NCBI GenBank assembly: GCA_031552145.1
Contig: JAVBMV010000012.1
Location: forward strand, 124,001 to 188,000
DNA length: 64,000 nucleotides
Direction of reading: 5' to 3'
Origin: JAVBMV01 sp031552145
GTDB lineage: Bacteria; Myxococcota; Myxococcia; Myxococcales; UBA5297
Of the stretch, positions 17,312 through 25,118 are shown piece by piece. How positions within the stretch are numbered: the stretch's first letter is position 1; each line of letters opens with the position of its first letter. The notes under the pieces were generated by a model. That model had not been told where the DNA came from and searched no databases. It saw nothing but the letters and a program-made list of their open reading frames with translations. The position numbers were made by a program, and so were the translations under genes.

Positions 17312-17413
17312 CTCTTGCCTCCACGCGATATGAAAAGGCCCGCTTCGCCAACGGAAGCGATAGCTCTACTCGTACCGGAGCCCGTTGGCAATTCTGGCGA
17401 TAGCCTCCTCGCT

Positions 17414-18853
17414 TCAGAGTAGCGGAATGAGCAGTTGCGCCGCGCCCTCGGTCGCCGCGTCGAACCAACCCTTCTTCGCCAGCACCTCGGAGGTGACCTC
17501 CGCGCTCCGCGAGAGGTCCGAGACATATTGCGTCTCCAGGGCCGAGGCGAAGCCGCTGTCATGCACCAATAAGCTCGCCTCGAAGTTGAGCCGGAAACTC
17601 CGGATATCCAGGTTAGCTGAGCCAAGGATCGACCAGGCGCCATCCACCACCATGGTCTTCGCGTGGAGCACCCGGGGCAGGTATTCGAAGACCCGCACCC
17701 CCGCCTCGAGCAGGCGCGGATAGTAGGAGCGCATCGCTACCTGGACCAGCTTCGAATCATTCTTCCGAGGCACGAGCACGCGCACATCCACGCCGCGCAG
17801 CGCGGCAGCCTGAAGCGCCTGGAGCGTAGGGTCATCGGGTAGAAAGTAGGGGCTCGTGATGTAGCAGCGCCTGGCGGCCGAGGCGATCCCTTGGAAAAAG
17901 ACGAGGCCCGTCGCGTTGTGGCGCTGATCGGGGCCACTGGGGATCATCGCGACGAGCGAACCCCCTTCCTCCGGCGCCGCGCTCTGCGAGACGAGGAGCG
18001 TCTCGTCGGTGGCGAAGCACCAATCTTCGGCGAAGACCTCGCCCAAATCGCTCACCGCCCGCCCACGCAACACCACGTGCGTATCGCGCCAGGGACGCCG
18101 CCGACTGCGGCGCCTTCCCCTCCCCGAATACTCGTCCCCAATATTCATCCCGCCAGTGATACCAATGCGATCGTCGATCACGATGATCTTGCGGTGGTTG
18201 CGCAGGTGCACCGCCCACCGGCGGCGCATGGGGTTGACCGGATGGAAGATGGCGAAGTGTCCGCCCGCATCGACCAGAGCACGCACTCGGATTGGATCGA
18301 TGCGCGCAGAACCTACGGCATCGACCAGGAGTCGCACCTCCACCCCTCGCTTGGCGGCCATCACCAGGCGCTCCAAAAAGGCGCGACCCGTCTCGTCGTT
18401 GTTGACGATGTAGTACTGGGCCCAGATTCGGTATTGAGCCGCATCGATCTCGTCCTCGATGCGCTGAAAGACCTTCGCATTGCTCGTCATCACCTCGAGC
18501 CTATTTCCACGGGTGGGGCGAAGACCTGAGAGGCTCGCCGCGAGCTCCACCACCTGAATGCCCGCGCCCTGCGCGATGGACGCGCCCTCCTCCCCCTCGA
18601 ACAGATGCCCTCCTTGAGTCCTGCGCACGCGCCGCGTGGCGGCCCTGTGCCGCTTCGTCGGGCGCTTTACCGACGGGTTTGCCAACGCCAGGAAGGCGAG
18701 AGGACCGAGGACGGGTACCGCGCCGATGAGGAAGAGCCACGAGGCGGTGCTGTAGAAACCGCGGCGCCGCGTCAGTGCATAGGAGATCGCCACCGCCGCG
18801 AGGCAGGCATGGAGCAGCGCCGTCCAAGGCATGAACCGGTAGAGCAGATACAT
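17414..18853 (-). CDS. cls: Cardiolipin synthase-like phospholipase D protein
   Basis: A 479-residue membrane enzyme that probably joins two phosphatidylglycerol molecules into cardiolipin. Two N-terminal membrane helices (about 8-28 and 35-60, around ASWLFLIGAVPVLGPLAFLAL) precede two phospholipase D HKD domains: HLRNHRKIIVIDDRIGITGG and LHAKTMVVDGAWSILGSANLDIRS. The layout and length match ClsA-type enzymes, with a basic loop (KRPTKRHRAATRRVRR) after the helices. It is 33 bases downstream of the UshA-like gene on the same strand and may belong to that operon. Confidence 0.9.
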   Translation of the reverse strand: MYLLYRFMPWTALLHACLAAVAISYALTRRRGFYSTASWLFLIGAVPVLGPLAFLALANPSVKRPTKRHRAATRRVRRTQGGHLFEGEEGASIAQGAGIQVVELAASLSGLRPTRGNRLEVMTSNAKVFQRIEDEIDAAQYRIWAQYYIVNNDETGRAFLERLVMAAKRGVEVRLLVDAVGSARIDPIRVRALVDAGGHFAIFHPVNPMRRRWAVHLRNHRKIIVIDDRIGITGGMNIGDEYSGRGRRRSRRRPWRDTHVVLRGRAVSDLGEVFAEDWCFATDETLLVSQSAAPEEGGSLVAMIPSGPDQRHNATGLVFFQGIASAARRCYITSPYFLPDDPTLQALQAAALRGVDVRVLVPRKNDSKLVQVAMRSYYPRLLEAGVRVFEYLPRVLHAKTMVVDGAWSILGSANLDIRSFRLNFEASLLVHDSGFASALETQYVSDLSRSAEVTSEVLAKKGWFDAATEGAAQLLIPLL

Positions 18854-18886
18854 GACCCTCGCGCTCCATCGGCGGGCGCGCCGCCG

Positions 18887-20077
18887 CTAGGGGGTGGAGG
18901 ACTGGGTTGCGGAGAGGCCGCGCGCTTCGATCAACTTTTTCACCTCAGGGTCTGACGACAGCCTGTCGCCTAGGTGGAGTTCCTCGACCAACACCGTCGC
19001 GGCGCCCGGCTTCGGGCGAGCCTTGCTTTGGCGCTCCAGCGCGGCGCGCCGCTTCTGCAGCGTCTCCAACATGCGCGCTTCATCCTTGCGCTGCGCGAGC
19101 ACCTCGGGACTCCCCTCGCGCTGGAGCAAGAGATTGAGCGCCTCGCGCTGAGAGTCGACGAGCAGCTCGAGCTGCGACAGCTCCACCAGCGCCTCTCTTC
19201 CCGCGTTGAGGTTGAAGTAGGTGCCTCCACTGCCCTTCGCACCCAGCGCCAGCGTCAGCTTTCCTAGCGAAATTCCTCTCTCGCCGACGGGCGCCATCAA
19301 GTGGGTGCCGAGCAGCTGCGGTGCCGCGCGCCGCATGTCGCCCGATTGCAGCAGGTAGTCGACCCCCGTGAAGAGGTGGGCGATGGGGAGCGCCTCCTGA
19401 TAGGGCATCGCCAGAAGCCCTATGATGAGCTTCGCGCCCCTCTTCTTGAGCGCCGCGATCTCCACTTTGGCGGCCGCGAGAGGAGGGCGCACCGAGAGGC
19501 CTGCGCGCGCGAAACCCGCTCCTCCCGCGACGGCGAAGAGGCCAACGCGCACCCCACCGACCTCATGGAGCGAATGTCCCTGGAAGGGGCGCTTGCCCTC
19601 CGCGTCGACGAGGTTGGCCCCCAAGAGCACGAAGCCGCCGCGCTCGGCGTACCCCTGCAGCGCCTCTACTCCCAGCGGCAGGTCGCGCTCCCCTACAGCC
19701 ATCGCGTCGTACCTCATCTGCGCCATGGCCTGCAGCGTCACCTCCGCCTTGTCGCGCGCCTGCTGCGCCTGCGTCCCATCCTTTAGAGCGTTGGGGGCGG
19801 CGAGCGCGCCACCAGCCTCGATGAGGAGCACCGGCCCCTTGGCGCGCTCCTGCGCAATGGCCGTGGCGCGCCGGGACAGCCCGCCATCGGGTGGATTACA
19901 GCCACAGGGCGCGAGCTCTCCGGCGGCATCTCCCGAAAAAAGGATCGCGACGTTCTTGCCGGAGCGCTCTTCGCCCGCCGCGAGCGCTGAAGGCGCCCCA
20001 GAAAAGACGATGATGGCGAGGGAGAGCGCCGCGGCGCAGCGCCTCGCCCAGTTCGCCTTTGAGCTACGTGCTCTCAT
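18887..20077 (-). CDS. UshA-like exported protein with altered metal-site motifs
   Basis: A 396-residue protein with a cleavable signal peptide (about 1-34). The fold resembles the N-terminal metallophosphatase domain of UshA-type 5'-nucleotidases: VAILFSGDAAGELAPCGC, GGLSRRATAI, LLIEAG, AMAVGERDLPLG, FVLLGANLV and VGLFAVAGG follow the family motif order. Key metal ligands appear changed: the usual GNHEFD is GERDLP (129-134), and the Asp of the GD motif is replaced. A PCGC pair (Cys58, Cys60) sits at the would-be active site, as in a group named UshA-like (seleno)proteins (recalled, not searched). A charged helical C-terminus follows. It starts 6 bases after the CpoB-like gene stop. Confidence 0.75.
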   Translation of the reverse strand: MRARSSKANWARRCAAALSLAIIVFSGAPSALAAGEERSGKNVAILFSGDAAGELAPCGCNPPDGGLSRRATAIAQERAKGPVLLIEAGGALAAPNALKDGTQAQQARDKAEVTLQAMAQMRYDAMAVGERDLPLGVEALQGYAERGGFVLLGANLVDAEGKRPFQGHSLHEVGGVRVGLFAVAGGAGFARAGLSVRPPLAAAKVEIAALKKRGAKLIIGLLAMPYQEALPIAHLFTGVDYLLQSGDMRRAAPQLLGTHLMAPVGERGISLGKLTLALGAKGSGGTYFNLNAGREALVELSQLELLVDSQREALNLLLQREGSPEVLAQRKDEARMLETLQKRRAALERQSKARPKPGAATVLVEELHLGDRLSSDPEVKKLIEARGLSATQSSTP

Positions 20078-20083
20078 GATGCC

Positions 20084-20902
20084 TCACTTTTTCTTGGGCT
20101 TGGGCGCGGTGGGCGCGCTCTTCTTCATGGCGGCGAGGCGACTTTTGGCCGTCTTGGCCTCGGCCGACTTCGGATAGGAGGCTACCACTTCGTCGAGCGC
20201 CAGCCTCGACTCTTCGCTCATCTTGAGCGCGCCGAAGGCCTCCGAAGACTTGAGCAGCGCCCCGGGCGCCCACTCGCTCTTAGGGAAGCTCTTGGCCACC
20301 TCCGCCAGCTCTCCGAGCGCCGCACGCCACTCCTTTGAGCTCAAATAGCTAGAGCCAAGCTCGTAATGGACGCGCGCCGCGAGTGGATCGCGCGGCCACT
20401 TGCGCAGCCACTCCGACGCGAGCGCCCTCCCCACCTTGGGCTCCGTGGCCAGCTTCGCGCTCACCAACTCGGCGAAGCCCTTCTTGTCGGCGGGGCGCTC
20501 CAGCGCCTGCGCCTTTTCCTCCGGCGTGCTCTCCACGCTCTTTTGCTGGGCAACGCGCGCCTCGAGCTGCTCGAGCCTGAAGAGCGCCTGCTCCAGCTGT
20601 CCTCGCAGCGAGCCCAGCTCATTGAGCGAGCGATCGAACTGGATTCCCAGATCAGCGCCGCTGCGCCTGGCGGCGCGTTCCAGCTCCTCGAGCGCCTTGG
20701 AGACCTCGGCGATCTTCTCGTCGATCTTCCCGCGCGCCGCGGCCAGCTCTGCGGTGAGGTCGTCGCGATCCTGTTCGACCTTGGACATCCGCTCTTCCAT
20801 CAGCTTGCCGCGTCCGGCGGGATAGAAGCAGCCCGCGAGGGCGGATGCCAGCGTCAGCGCGCAGAAGAAGAGGGAGGCGTTCTTTTGGGAGAGTGCACTC
20901 AT
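20084..20902 (-). CDS. CpoB/YbgF-like lipoprotein (coiled coil plus TPR)
   Basis: A 272-residue predicted lipoprotein (LAGC, Cys25). Residues about 35-140 form a coiled coil (KVEQDRDDLTAELAAARGKIDEKIAEV), and the C-terminal part has TPR-type repeats (LAARVHYELGSSYLSSKEWRAALGEL, EWAPGALLKSSEAFGALK). This is the layout of CpoB (YbgF), which links the Tol-Pal system to septal wall synthesis. No tolB or pal gene is adjacent, so a Tol role is inference. The ATG at 20902 gives a proper signal peptide. It heads the run CpoB-like, UshA-like, cls. Confidence 0.7.
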   Translation of the reverse strand: MSALSQKNASLFFCALTLASALAGCFYPAGRGKLMEERMSKVEQDRDDLTAELAAARGKIDEKIAEVSKALEELERAARRSGADLGIQFDRSLNELGSLRGQLEQALFRLEQLEARVAQQKSVESTPEEKAQALERPADKKGFAELVSAKLATEPKVGRALASEWLRKWPRDPLAARVHYELGSSYLSSKEWRAALGELAEVAKSFPKSEWAPGALLKSSEAFGALKMSEESRLALDEVVASYPKSAEAKTAKSRLAAMKKSAPTAPKPKKK

Positions 20903-21025
20903 GCCCCAGAAGATAGCAGATGCGGAGCGGTCGGGCCCGCCGACGCAAGCGCGATTTGCGTCGCCCTCCTGCCGGTGCCACAATCAGCGCCTCTATCCAC
21001 ACCATCGGAGAGAAGGACCGAGAAC

Positions 21026-22066
21026 ATGGTTTCCACGTTTGGGCTAATGCTGGCAGTCGCGCTCTCCGCAACCTCCTCCTCCAAATTGGGCGTCTATGTC
21101 GAAGGCACCGGCGACACCGACGCCGTCGTGGAGGTTGCTCAGGCGTGCCCCAAGGTCATGCTTTGGGAGTCGAATGTCGTCGCGGGCTCCTCGGGGTTCT
21201 CGACATACACTTCCAACTGCTCCTCCTCATCGAAGCTCTACCTGCGGCACCCGATGAGCTGGAGCACTTCGGTTGCGACCGGCGCCAACGCCTCTGCCAT
21301 CGAATTCGCTGAGCGGGTGGCACAGGCGCTCTCCAAGCTCGCTCTCCCGAAGGGAGATCGCTGGCTCGACATCGCCGTCGAAGAGTCTCTTCCTTTCCGC
21401 TGGGAAGACGAGACAGAGTCACGCCTCTGGGTACAGGAGTACGTCATCCAGCTGGCCATTTCTTTGGAAGCGCACGGCTACCACCTGTTGCTCCCGCTTC
21501 CCGCGGGGAAAGGGGCCTACTTCGAGGTGCTTAAGGGTCTGGACGCCAGGCTCGAGGGCATCAGCAAGTGGGCATTCGTCGCGGAGACTCTGCCCAAGGA
21601 GCTCTCCTCCGACCTCTCGATGGAGAGCACCGCGCTGGCCCCCGTCAAGATGCTCGACGCCTTCAACGCCGAAGTCTTCACCAAAAGAGAGCTGCTCCTC
21701 TATGGCGGCTTTCCTTGGCGAAGCGCGCAGAGCGCCGAGGAATATCTCGGCTGGCTCGGCAAGTTCGACGCTCTCCTGCTACAGCACGCCACCGTGCTTG
21801 GCCTCGCGGTGCAGGGCTTGGGCACTGCGAATCTCTACAATTTGGCCGAACTTTCGAGCGAACTGGTAGAGCTCATCAAGGGCGGGGGCAGCGGAGGGGA
21901 GCTCCCGGGCGAGGAGCACGGCGTCGTGCCTGGCGGATCCCCTAATGGTGATGGTATCTCGGTGGAGCGCGGCTCCGGCTGCTCCTCCGTCGCGGCATCC
22001 TTTGGCTCCATGTGGCTATGCCTCGCCGCGCTCCCTCTGCTGAGGCGGCGCCCTCGCGCCAGTTGA
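21026..22066 (+). CDS. Exported protein with MYXO-CTERM-like sorting tail
   Basis: A 346-residue protein with an N-terminal signal (MVSTFGLMLAVALSATSSS) and a C-terminal tripartite tail: GSGCSS, a hydrophobic stretch (SMWLCLAALPLL), then RRRPRAS. That is the MYXO-CTERM pattern, a Cys-containing surface-sorting signal of myxobacteria. The body (about 20-290) has no motif I can name; it contains WLDIAVEESLPFRWEDE and EYVIQLAISLEAHGYHLLLPLPAGKGAYFE, which could belong to a barrel-like enzyme fold. A Gly/Glu-rich linker (about 287-315) separates body and tail. It is transcribed alone, divergently from the CpoB-like gene. Confidence 0.75.
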   Translation: MVSTFGLMLAVALSATSSSKLGVYVEGTGDTDAVVEVAQACPKVMLWESNVVAGSSGFSTYTSNCSSSSKLYLRHPMSWSTSVATGANASAIEFAERVAQALSKLALPKGDRWLDIAVEESLPFRWEDETESRLWVQEYVIQLAISLEAHGYHLLLPLPAGKGAYFEVLKGLDARLEGISKWAFVAETLPKELSSDLSMESTALAPVKMLDAFNAEVFTKRELLLYGGFPWRSAQSAEEYLGWLGKFDALLLQHATVLGLAVQGLGTANLYNLAELSSELVELIKGGGSGGELPGEEHGVVPGGSPNGDGISVERGSGCSSVAASFGSMWLCLAALPLLRRRPRAS

Positions 22067-22224
22067 CACGGGCGCTCCCTTCTGACAGTTTTTCGCGCCT
22101 TTTTCGCCCCCAGCGAAATGGGAGAACCCGCTCCACTCCTCACCCCGAGGAGCGCATGGAGCCCCCGGCGCATCAACGGCCACTCGACGCACGTTGAAGG
22201 CACCGGCCAAGGAGGTTTCACAAA

Positions 22225-22929
22225 ATGGCAGCATTCGAACGAGTCGAAGTCCCCGCAACGATCAGGAAAGAATTTGGCAAGGGCGCCTCCCGCAGGCTCC
22301 GTACTGAGAAGCTCATCCCCGCCGTCCTCTACGGGAAGTGCGGCTTCGAGCCCGTCGGCCTCGCGATAGATCCCGCGCTTCTCAAGAAGGCGATCGCGAC
22401 ACCCAAGCGCCTGAACACCCTTCTGACGCTGAAGCTGGACGATGGGACCGAGCGCACCGTTCTCCTCAAGGACTATCAGACCGACATCATCAAGCACCAC
22501 GTCACCCACGCCGACTTCATCTCCGTGGAGCTCGACCACCCCGTGCACGTCAAGGTGCCGCTGCTCTTCACCGGCATGCCCGTCGGCGTCACCGAGGGAG
22601 GCATCCTCCAGACGCTGCGCCGCGACCTCGAGGTCACCGCGCTGCCCACGGCCATCCCCGAGAAGATCGAAGTGGACGTGACCGCCCTCAAGATCGGCGC
22701 CTCGCTCCACGTCAAGGATCTCCAGATGCCGGAGGGTGTGCAGACCCGTCTGACCGTCAACTTCGCCATCGTCTCGATCGTCGCGCCCGAGAAGGAAGAG
22801 CTCACCGGCCAAGCCGCGGCAGAGGCCGCCGCCGCCGCCGCCGCCACTCCCGCTGCGGGTGCGCCCGCGGCGGCTGCTCCCGCAGCCGCCGCCGCGCCGG
22901 CCGCCGCGAAGAAAGAGGCCAAGAAATAG
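22225..22929 (+). CDS. rplY: Ribosomal protein bL25 (Ctc-type)
   Basis: A 234-residue L25/Ctc protein that binds 5S rRNA. The L25 domain (about 5-95: FGKGASRRLRTEKLIPAVLYGK, LLKDYQTDIIKHHVTHADFISVELD) is followed by the TL5-type C-terminal domain (about 100-190). It ends in a long Ala/Pro-rich tail (AAAEAAAAAAATPAAGAPAA and on) closed by KKEAKK. Such tails are common in high-GC Ctc proteins. It lies upstream of pth, an association conserved in many bacteria. A hairpin follows the stop. A TTGACA at 22063, overlapping the upstream stop, may be part of its promoter, but no good -10 box was found. Confidence 0.93.
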   Translation: MAAFERVEVPATIRKEFGKGASRRLRTEKLIPAVLYGKCGFEPVGLAIDPALLKKAIATPKRLNTLLTLKLDDGTERTVLLKDYQTDIIKHHVTHADFISVELDHPVHVKVPLLFTGMPVGVTEGGILQTLRRDLEVTALPTAIPEKIEVDVTALKIGASLHVKDLQMPEGVQTRLTVNFAIVSIVAPEKEELTGQAAAEAAAAAAATPAAGAPAAAAPAAAAAPAAAKKEAKK

Positions 22930-22942
22930 CCTGCACTGCGGC

Positions 22943-22979
22943 GAGAGCGGAGCGTCCTCCTCGGGGACGTTCCGCTCTC
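22943..22979 (+). terminator. 15-bp hairpin between rplY and pth
   Basis: GAGAGCGGA (22943-22951) pairs with TCCGCTCTC (22971-22979). The stem continues inward through a G-U pair and CGTCC/GGACG to a 7-base loop. No T-tract follows, so this may be an attenuator, a processing site or a weak terminator between co-directional genes. Confidence 0.55.
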
Positions 22980-22997
22980 ACCCTCCGCGCGACTCGC

Positions 22998-23561
22998 ATG
23001 AAGCTCATCGCAGGTCTTGGCAATCCCGGCTCCCGCTACGAGGCGACCCGACACAACGCCGGCTTCGCCGTCGTCGATCGGCTGGCTCACGAAGCGAAGA
23101 TCTCCTTCTCCTCAACCAAGTTTCAGGGTGAGTATGGGCAGGGGACCCTGCTCGGCGAGAAGGTGGCGCTGCTCAAGCCTCAGACCTACATGAATCTCTC
23201 GGGCGACTCGGTCGCCGCCGCCGCGCGCTTCTACAAGGTAGAGCCGACCGACCTGATCGTCATCCACGACGAGATGGACCTGGCGCTCGGAAGATTGCAG
23301 CTCAAACGAGGAGGCGGGGCCGGCGGTCATCACGGCATCGAGTCGATCATCGACAGGCTCGGCTCGGCCGACTTCATCAGGCTGCGGGTGGGCATCGGCA
23401 AGCCCGAGGGCAGGGAGCGGGTTGTAGGACATGTCCTCTCCGGCTTTGGGAAAGAGGAGGCCGCCCTCTTCGACGAGGCAGCGGCGAACGCGGTAGAGGC
23501 GGTACGAACACTGTTGACAGCGGGCCTCGCAAAGGCCATGACACGCTTCAATAAGCGCTGA
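22998..23561 (+). CDS. pth: Peptidyl-tRNA hydrolase
   Basis: A 187-residue cytoplasmic esterase that frees tRNA from stalled peptidyl-tRNA. The family motifs are intact: MKLIAGLGNPGSRYEATRHNAGF with the catalytic His, LLKPQTYMNLSGDSV, VIHDEMDLALGRLQLKRGGGAGGHHGIESII, and FIRLRVGIGKPEGRERVVGHVLSGF. The ATG at 22998 gives the standard N-terminus. It lies between rplY and the rpsF block and probably shares transcripts with rplY. Confidence 0.96.
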   Translation: MKLIAGLGNPGSRYEATRHNAGFAVVDRLAHEAKISFSSTKFQGEYGQGTLLGEKVALLKPQTYMNLSGDSVAAAARFYKVEPTDLIVIHDEMDLALGRLQLKRGGGAGGHHGIESIIDRLGSADFIRLRVGIGKPEGRERVVGHVLSGFGKEEAALFDEAAANAVEAVRTLLTAGLAKAMTRFNKR

Positions 23562-23576
23562 AAGCATCGAGCATTG

Positions 23577-23608
23577 GGCGCGGCGCGGACTCTGGTCCGC
23601 TCCGCGCC
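23577..23608 (+). terminator. GC hairpin downstream of pth
   Basis: GGCGCGG (23577-23583) pairs with CCGCGCC (23602-23608), with a 3x3 internal loop and an inner GGAC/GTCC stem closing a TCTG loop. It starts 15 bases after the pth stop. There is no T-tract. Confidence 0.55.
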
Positions 23609-23640
23609 GAGGGCTCGAAGTTGAAACGAGTACTCGAAGC

Positions 23641-23772
23641 GGCCCGGGTGAACACATGGGGTGTCCACCGATGACGAGCCGCTCTCCTCGCCGCGCGGCT
23701 CTCCCCGGTCACTGACCGGCAACCGAGAGAGGCGCGGCTCGAACAGCAATTCGATCCGTGAGGAGGTCGAAG
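23641..23772 (+). promoter_or_regulatory. Structured leader of rpsF, possible S6:S18 autoregulatory RNA
   Basis: The gap before rpsF contains several short hairpins: GAGCCGC/GCGGCTC (23676-23701), CCGGTC/GACCGG with a 3-base loop (23705-23719), and a GGTG...CACC structure around 23647-23669. In many bacteria the rpsF leader binds the S6:S18 complex to repress the operon. I cannot fold this RNA here, so the assignment is tentative. The ribosome-binding site AGGAGG lies at 23761-23766. Confidence 0.35.
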
Positions 23773-24237
23773 ATGTCAGCAGCAACGGGCGCCGCAGCGC
23801 GCCTGAGAGAGTACGAAACGCTCTTCCTGGTGAAGCCCGATGTCTCGGAAGAGGCCATCGAGCGCATCAAGGAGCGGCTCCGTGCCGCGGTCGACAAGGC
23901 CAGCGGCAAGGTCCTGAAGTTCACCCACTGGGGCAAGAAGAAGACCGCCTTTCCTGTCGCCCGCCAGCCCCGAGCGCTCTACGTCCACGTCAACTACCTG
24001 GGCAACTCCGGGCTCGTCGCAGAGCTCGAGCGCCTCTTGGCCATCACCGAGGACGTGACGCGCTACATGAGCAAGCGCCTCGCCGACGACGTCGATCCCG
24101 AGACGCGCCAGGTCGAAGCCGACGTGAGGCTCGCTGGCGACGAGGAGCGGCCTCCGCGCCCTGAGCGCGGCCCCTCCTCCGACGAGCGAGTTGGTGAGAG
24201 TGACGAAGCCCCCGCCGAGCACGGGGAGCGGGACTAG
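23773..24237 (+). CDS. rpsF: Ribosomal protein bS6
   Basis: A 154-residue S6. The S6 fold is clear (REYETLFLVKPDVSEEAIERI, LKFTHWGKKKTAFPVARQPRALYVHVNYLG, ERLLAITEDVTRYMSKRLADDV), followed by an acidic, Pro/Arg/Asp-rich C-terminal extension of about 45 residues. The ATG at 23773 is preceded by AGGAGG at 6 bases; a GTG at 23758 is less likely. S6 pairs with S18 on the 30S platform, and rpsR follows 14 bases later. Confidence 0.96.
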   Translation: MSAATGAAARLREYETLFLVKPDVSEEAIERIKERLRAAVDKASGKVLKFTHWGKKKTAFPVARQPRALYVHVNYLGNSGLVAELERLLAITEDVTRYMSKRLADDVDPETRQVEADVRLAGDEERPPRPERGPSSDERVGESDEAPAEHGERD

Positions 24238-24251
24238 GAATCGAGGAGACC

Positions 24252-24581
24252 ATGGCAAGAATGGAAAGAGAGAGCAGGGAGCCCCGCGGAGAGCGTGGCG
24301 ACAGAGGCGACCGTGGAGAGCGCGGGGATCGCGGCGAGGGCGCCGAGGGGCGCGGCCGCGGCTTCGGACGCCGCAAGGTCTGCCGCTTCTGCACCGAGAA
24401 GGGCATCAAGGTCGACTTCAAGGACGCCGCGATGCTCAAGTACTACGTGAGCGAGCGCGGCAAGATCATCCCGCGCCGCATCAGCGGCACCTGCGCGAAG
24501 CATCAGCGCCAGGTGGCGTTGGCCATCAAGCGCGCGCGCATGGTTGCGCTGCTGCCCTACACGGTCCTGCACCACGGATAG
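24252..24581 (+). CDS. rpsR: Ribosomal protein bS18 with Arg-Gly-Asp-rich N-terminal extension
   Basis: A 109-residue S18. The core (RRKVCRFCTEKGIKVDFKDA, YVSERGKIIPRRISGTCAKHQRQVALAIKRARMVALLPY) is standard and keeps the CxxC plus downstream Cys/His pattern of zinc-containing S18. It is preceded by a 36-residue extension made of repeated RGDRG/ERGDRGE units, longer than in most bacteria. A spaced ribosome-binding site precedes the ATG. In operon with rpsF and rplI. Confidence 0.96.
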   Translation: MARMERESREPRGERGDRGDRGERGDRGEGAEGRGRGFGRRKVCRFCTEKGIKVDFKDAAMLKYYVSERGKIIPRRISGTCAKHQRQVALAIKRARMVALLPYTVLHHG

Positions 24582-24589
24582 GAGGCCCC

Positions 24590-25036
24590 ATGAAGGTCAT
24601 TCTTCGAGAAGAGATCCCAGGACTCGGCCACTCCGGCGAGCTGGTCGAGGTGCGTGACGGTTACGGCCGGAACTACCTCCTCCCGCGCGCGCTGGCCATG
24701 CCGGCCAACGAGCGCAACATCCGCAGGCTCGAGCACGACAAGCGGGTCATCGGCGCGCGCCAAGAGAAGCTGCGCGCCGCGGCAGGCGATGTCGCATCGA
24801 TGCTCGGTCGCACCGAGCTGCAGCTGGCACGCAAGGTCGGAGAGCAGGAGAAGCTCTTCGGCTCTGTCACCACGCTCGACATCGCCGAGGCGCTCAACGC
24901 GCGCGGCATGAAGGTTGATCGGCGCCAGATTCAGCTGCCGGAGCCCATCAAGACGCTGGGCACTTTCGAGGTGCCAGTGAAGCTGCACCACGAGGTCACG
25001 GGCAAGGTCAAGGTGACGATCGTCGCCGAGGCCTGA
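24590..25036 (+). CDS. rplI: Ribosomal protein bL9
   Basis: A 148-residue L9 binding 23S rRNA. Typical features are MKVILREEIPGLGHSGELVEVRDGYGRNYLLPRALA (N-terminal domain), the connecting helix of Glu/Arg/Lys, and the C-terminal domain LFGSVTTLDIAEALNARGMKVDRRQIQLPEPIKTLGTFEVPVKLHHEV. The ATG at 24590 follows GGAGG. Last gene of the rpsF-rpsR-rplI run; a strong hairpin separates it from dnaB. Confidence 0.96.
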   Translation: MKVILREEIPGLGHSGELVEVRDGYGRNYLLPRALAMPANERNIRRLEHDKRVIGARQEKLRAAAGDVASMLGRTELQLARKVGEQEKLFGSVTTLDIAEALNARGMKVDRRQIQLPEPIKTLGTFEVPVKLHHEVTGKVKVTIVAEA

Positions 25037-25071
25037 GCAGCTTTGGCGGTAACGGCGGACTGCTAGTATCG

Positions 25072-25105
25072 GAGAGGCCAATCCCCTTCCGGGGGTTGGC
25101 CTCTC
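25072..25105 (+). terminator. 15-bp hairpin directly upstream of the dnaB ribosome-binding site
   Basis: GAGAGGCCAATCCCC (25072-25086) pairs with GGGGGTTGGCCTCTC (25091-25105), including one T-G pair, around a TTCC loop. It ends only 14 bases before the dnaB ATG and is followed by TTGCGAGGTGAGA. It could terminate or attenuate transcription from rplI, or affect ribosome access to dnaB. Confidence 0.7.
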
Positions 25106-25118
25106 TTGCGAGGTGAGA

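Noticed and set aside
19880..19910. Selenocysteine codon in the UshA-like gene
   Set aside because: Both codons of the PCGC motif are TGT; no in-frame TGA.
22063..22091. Promoter for rplY starting with TTGACA
   Set aside because: The -35 is perfect but it overlaps the upstream stop codon, and no acceptable -10 lies 16-18 bases downstream; left as a possibility only.
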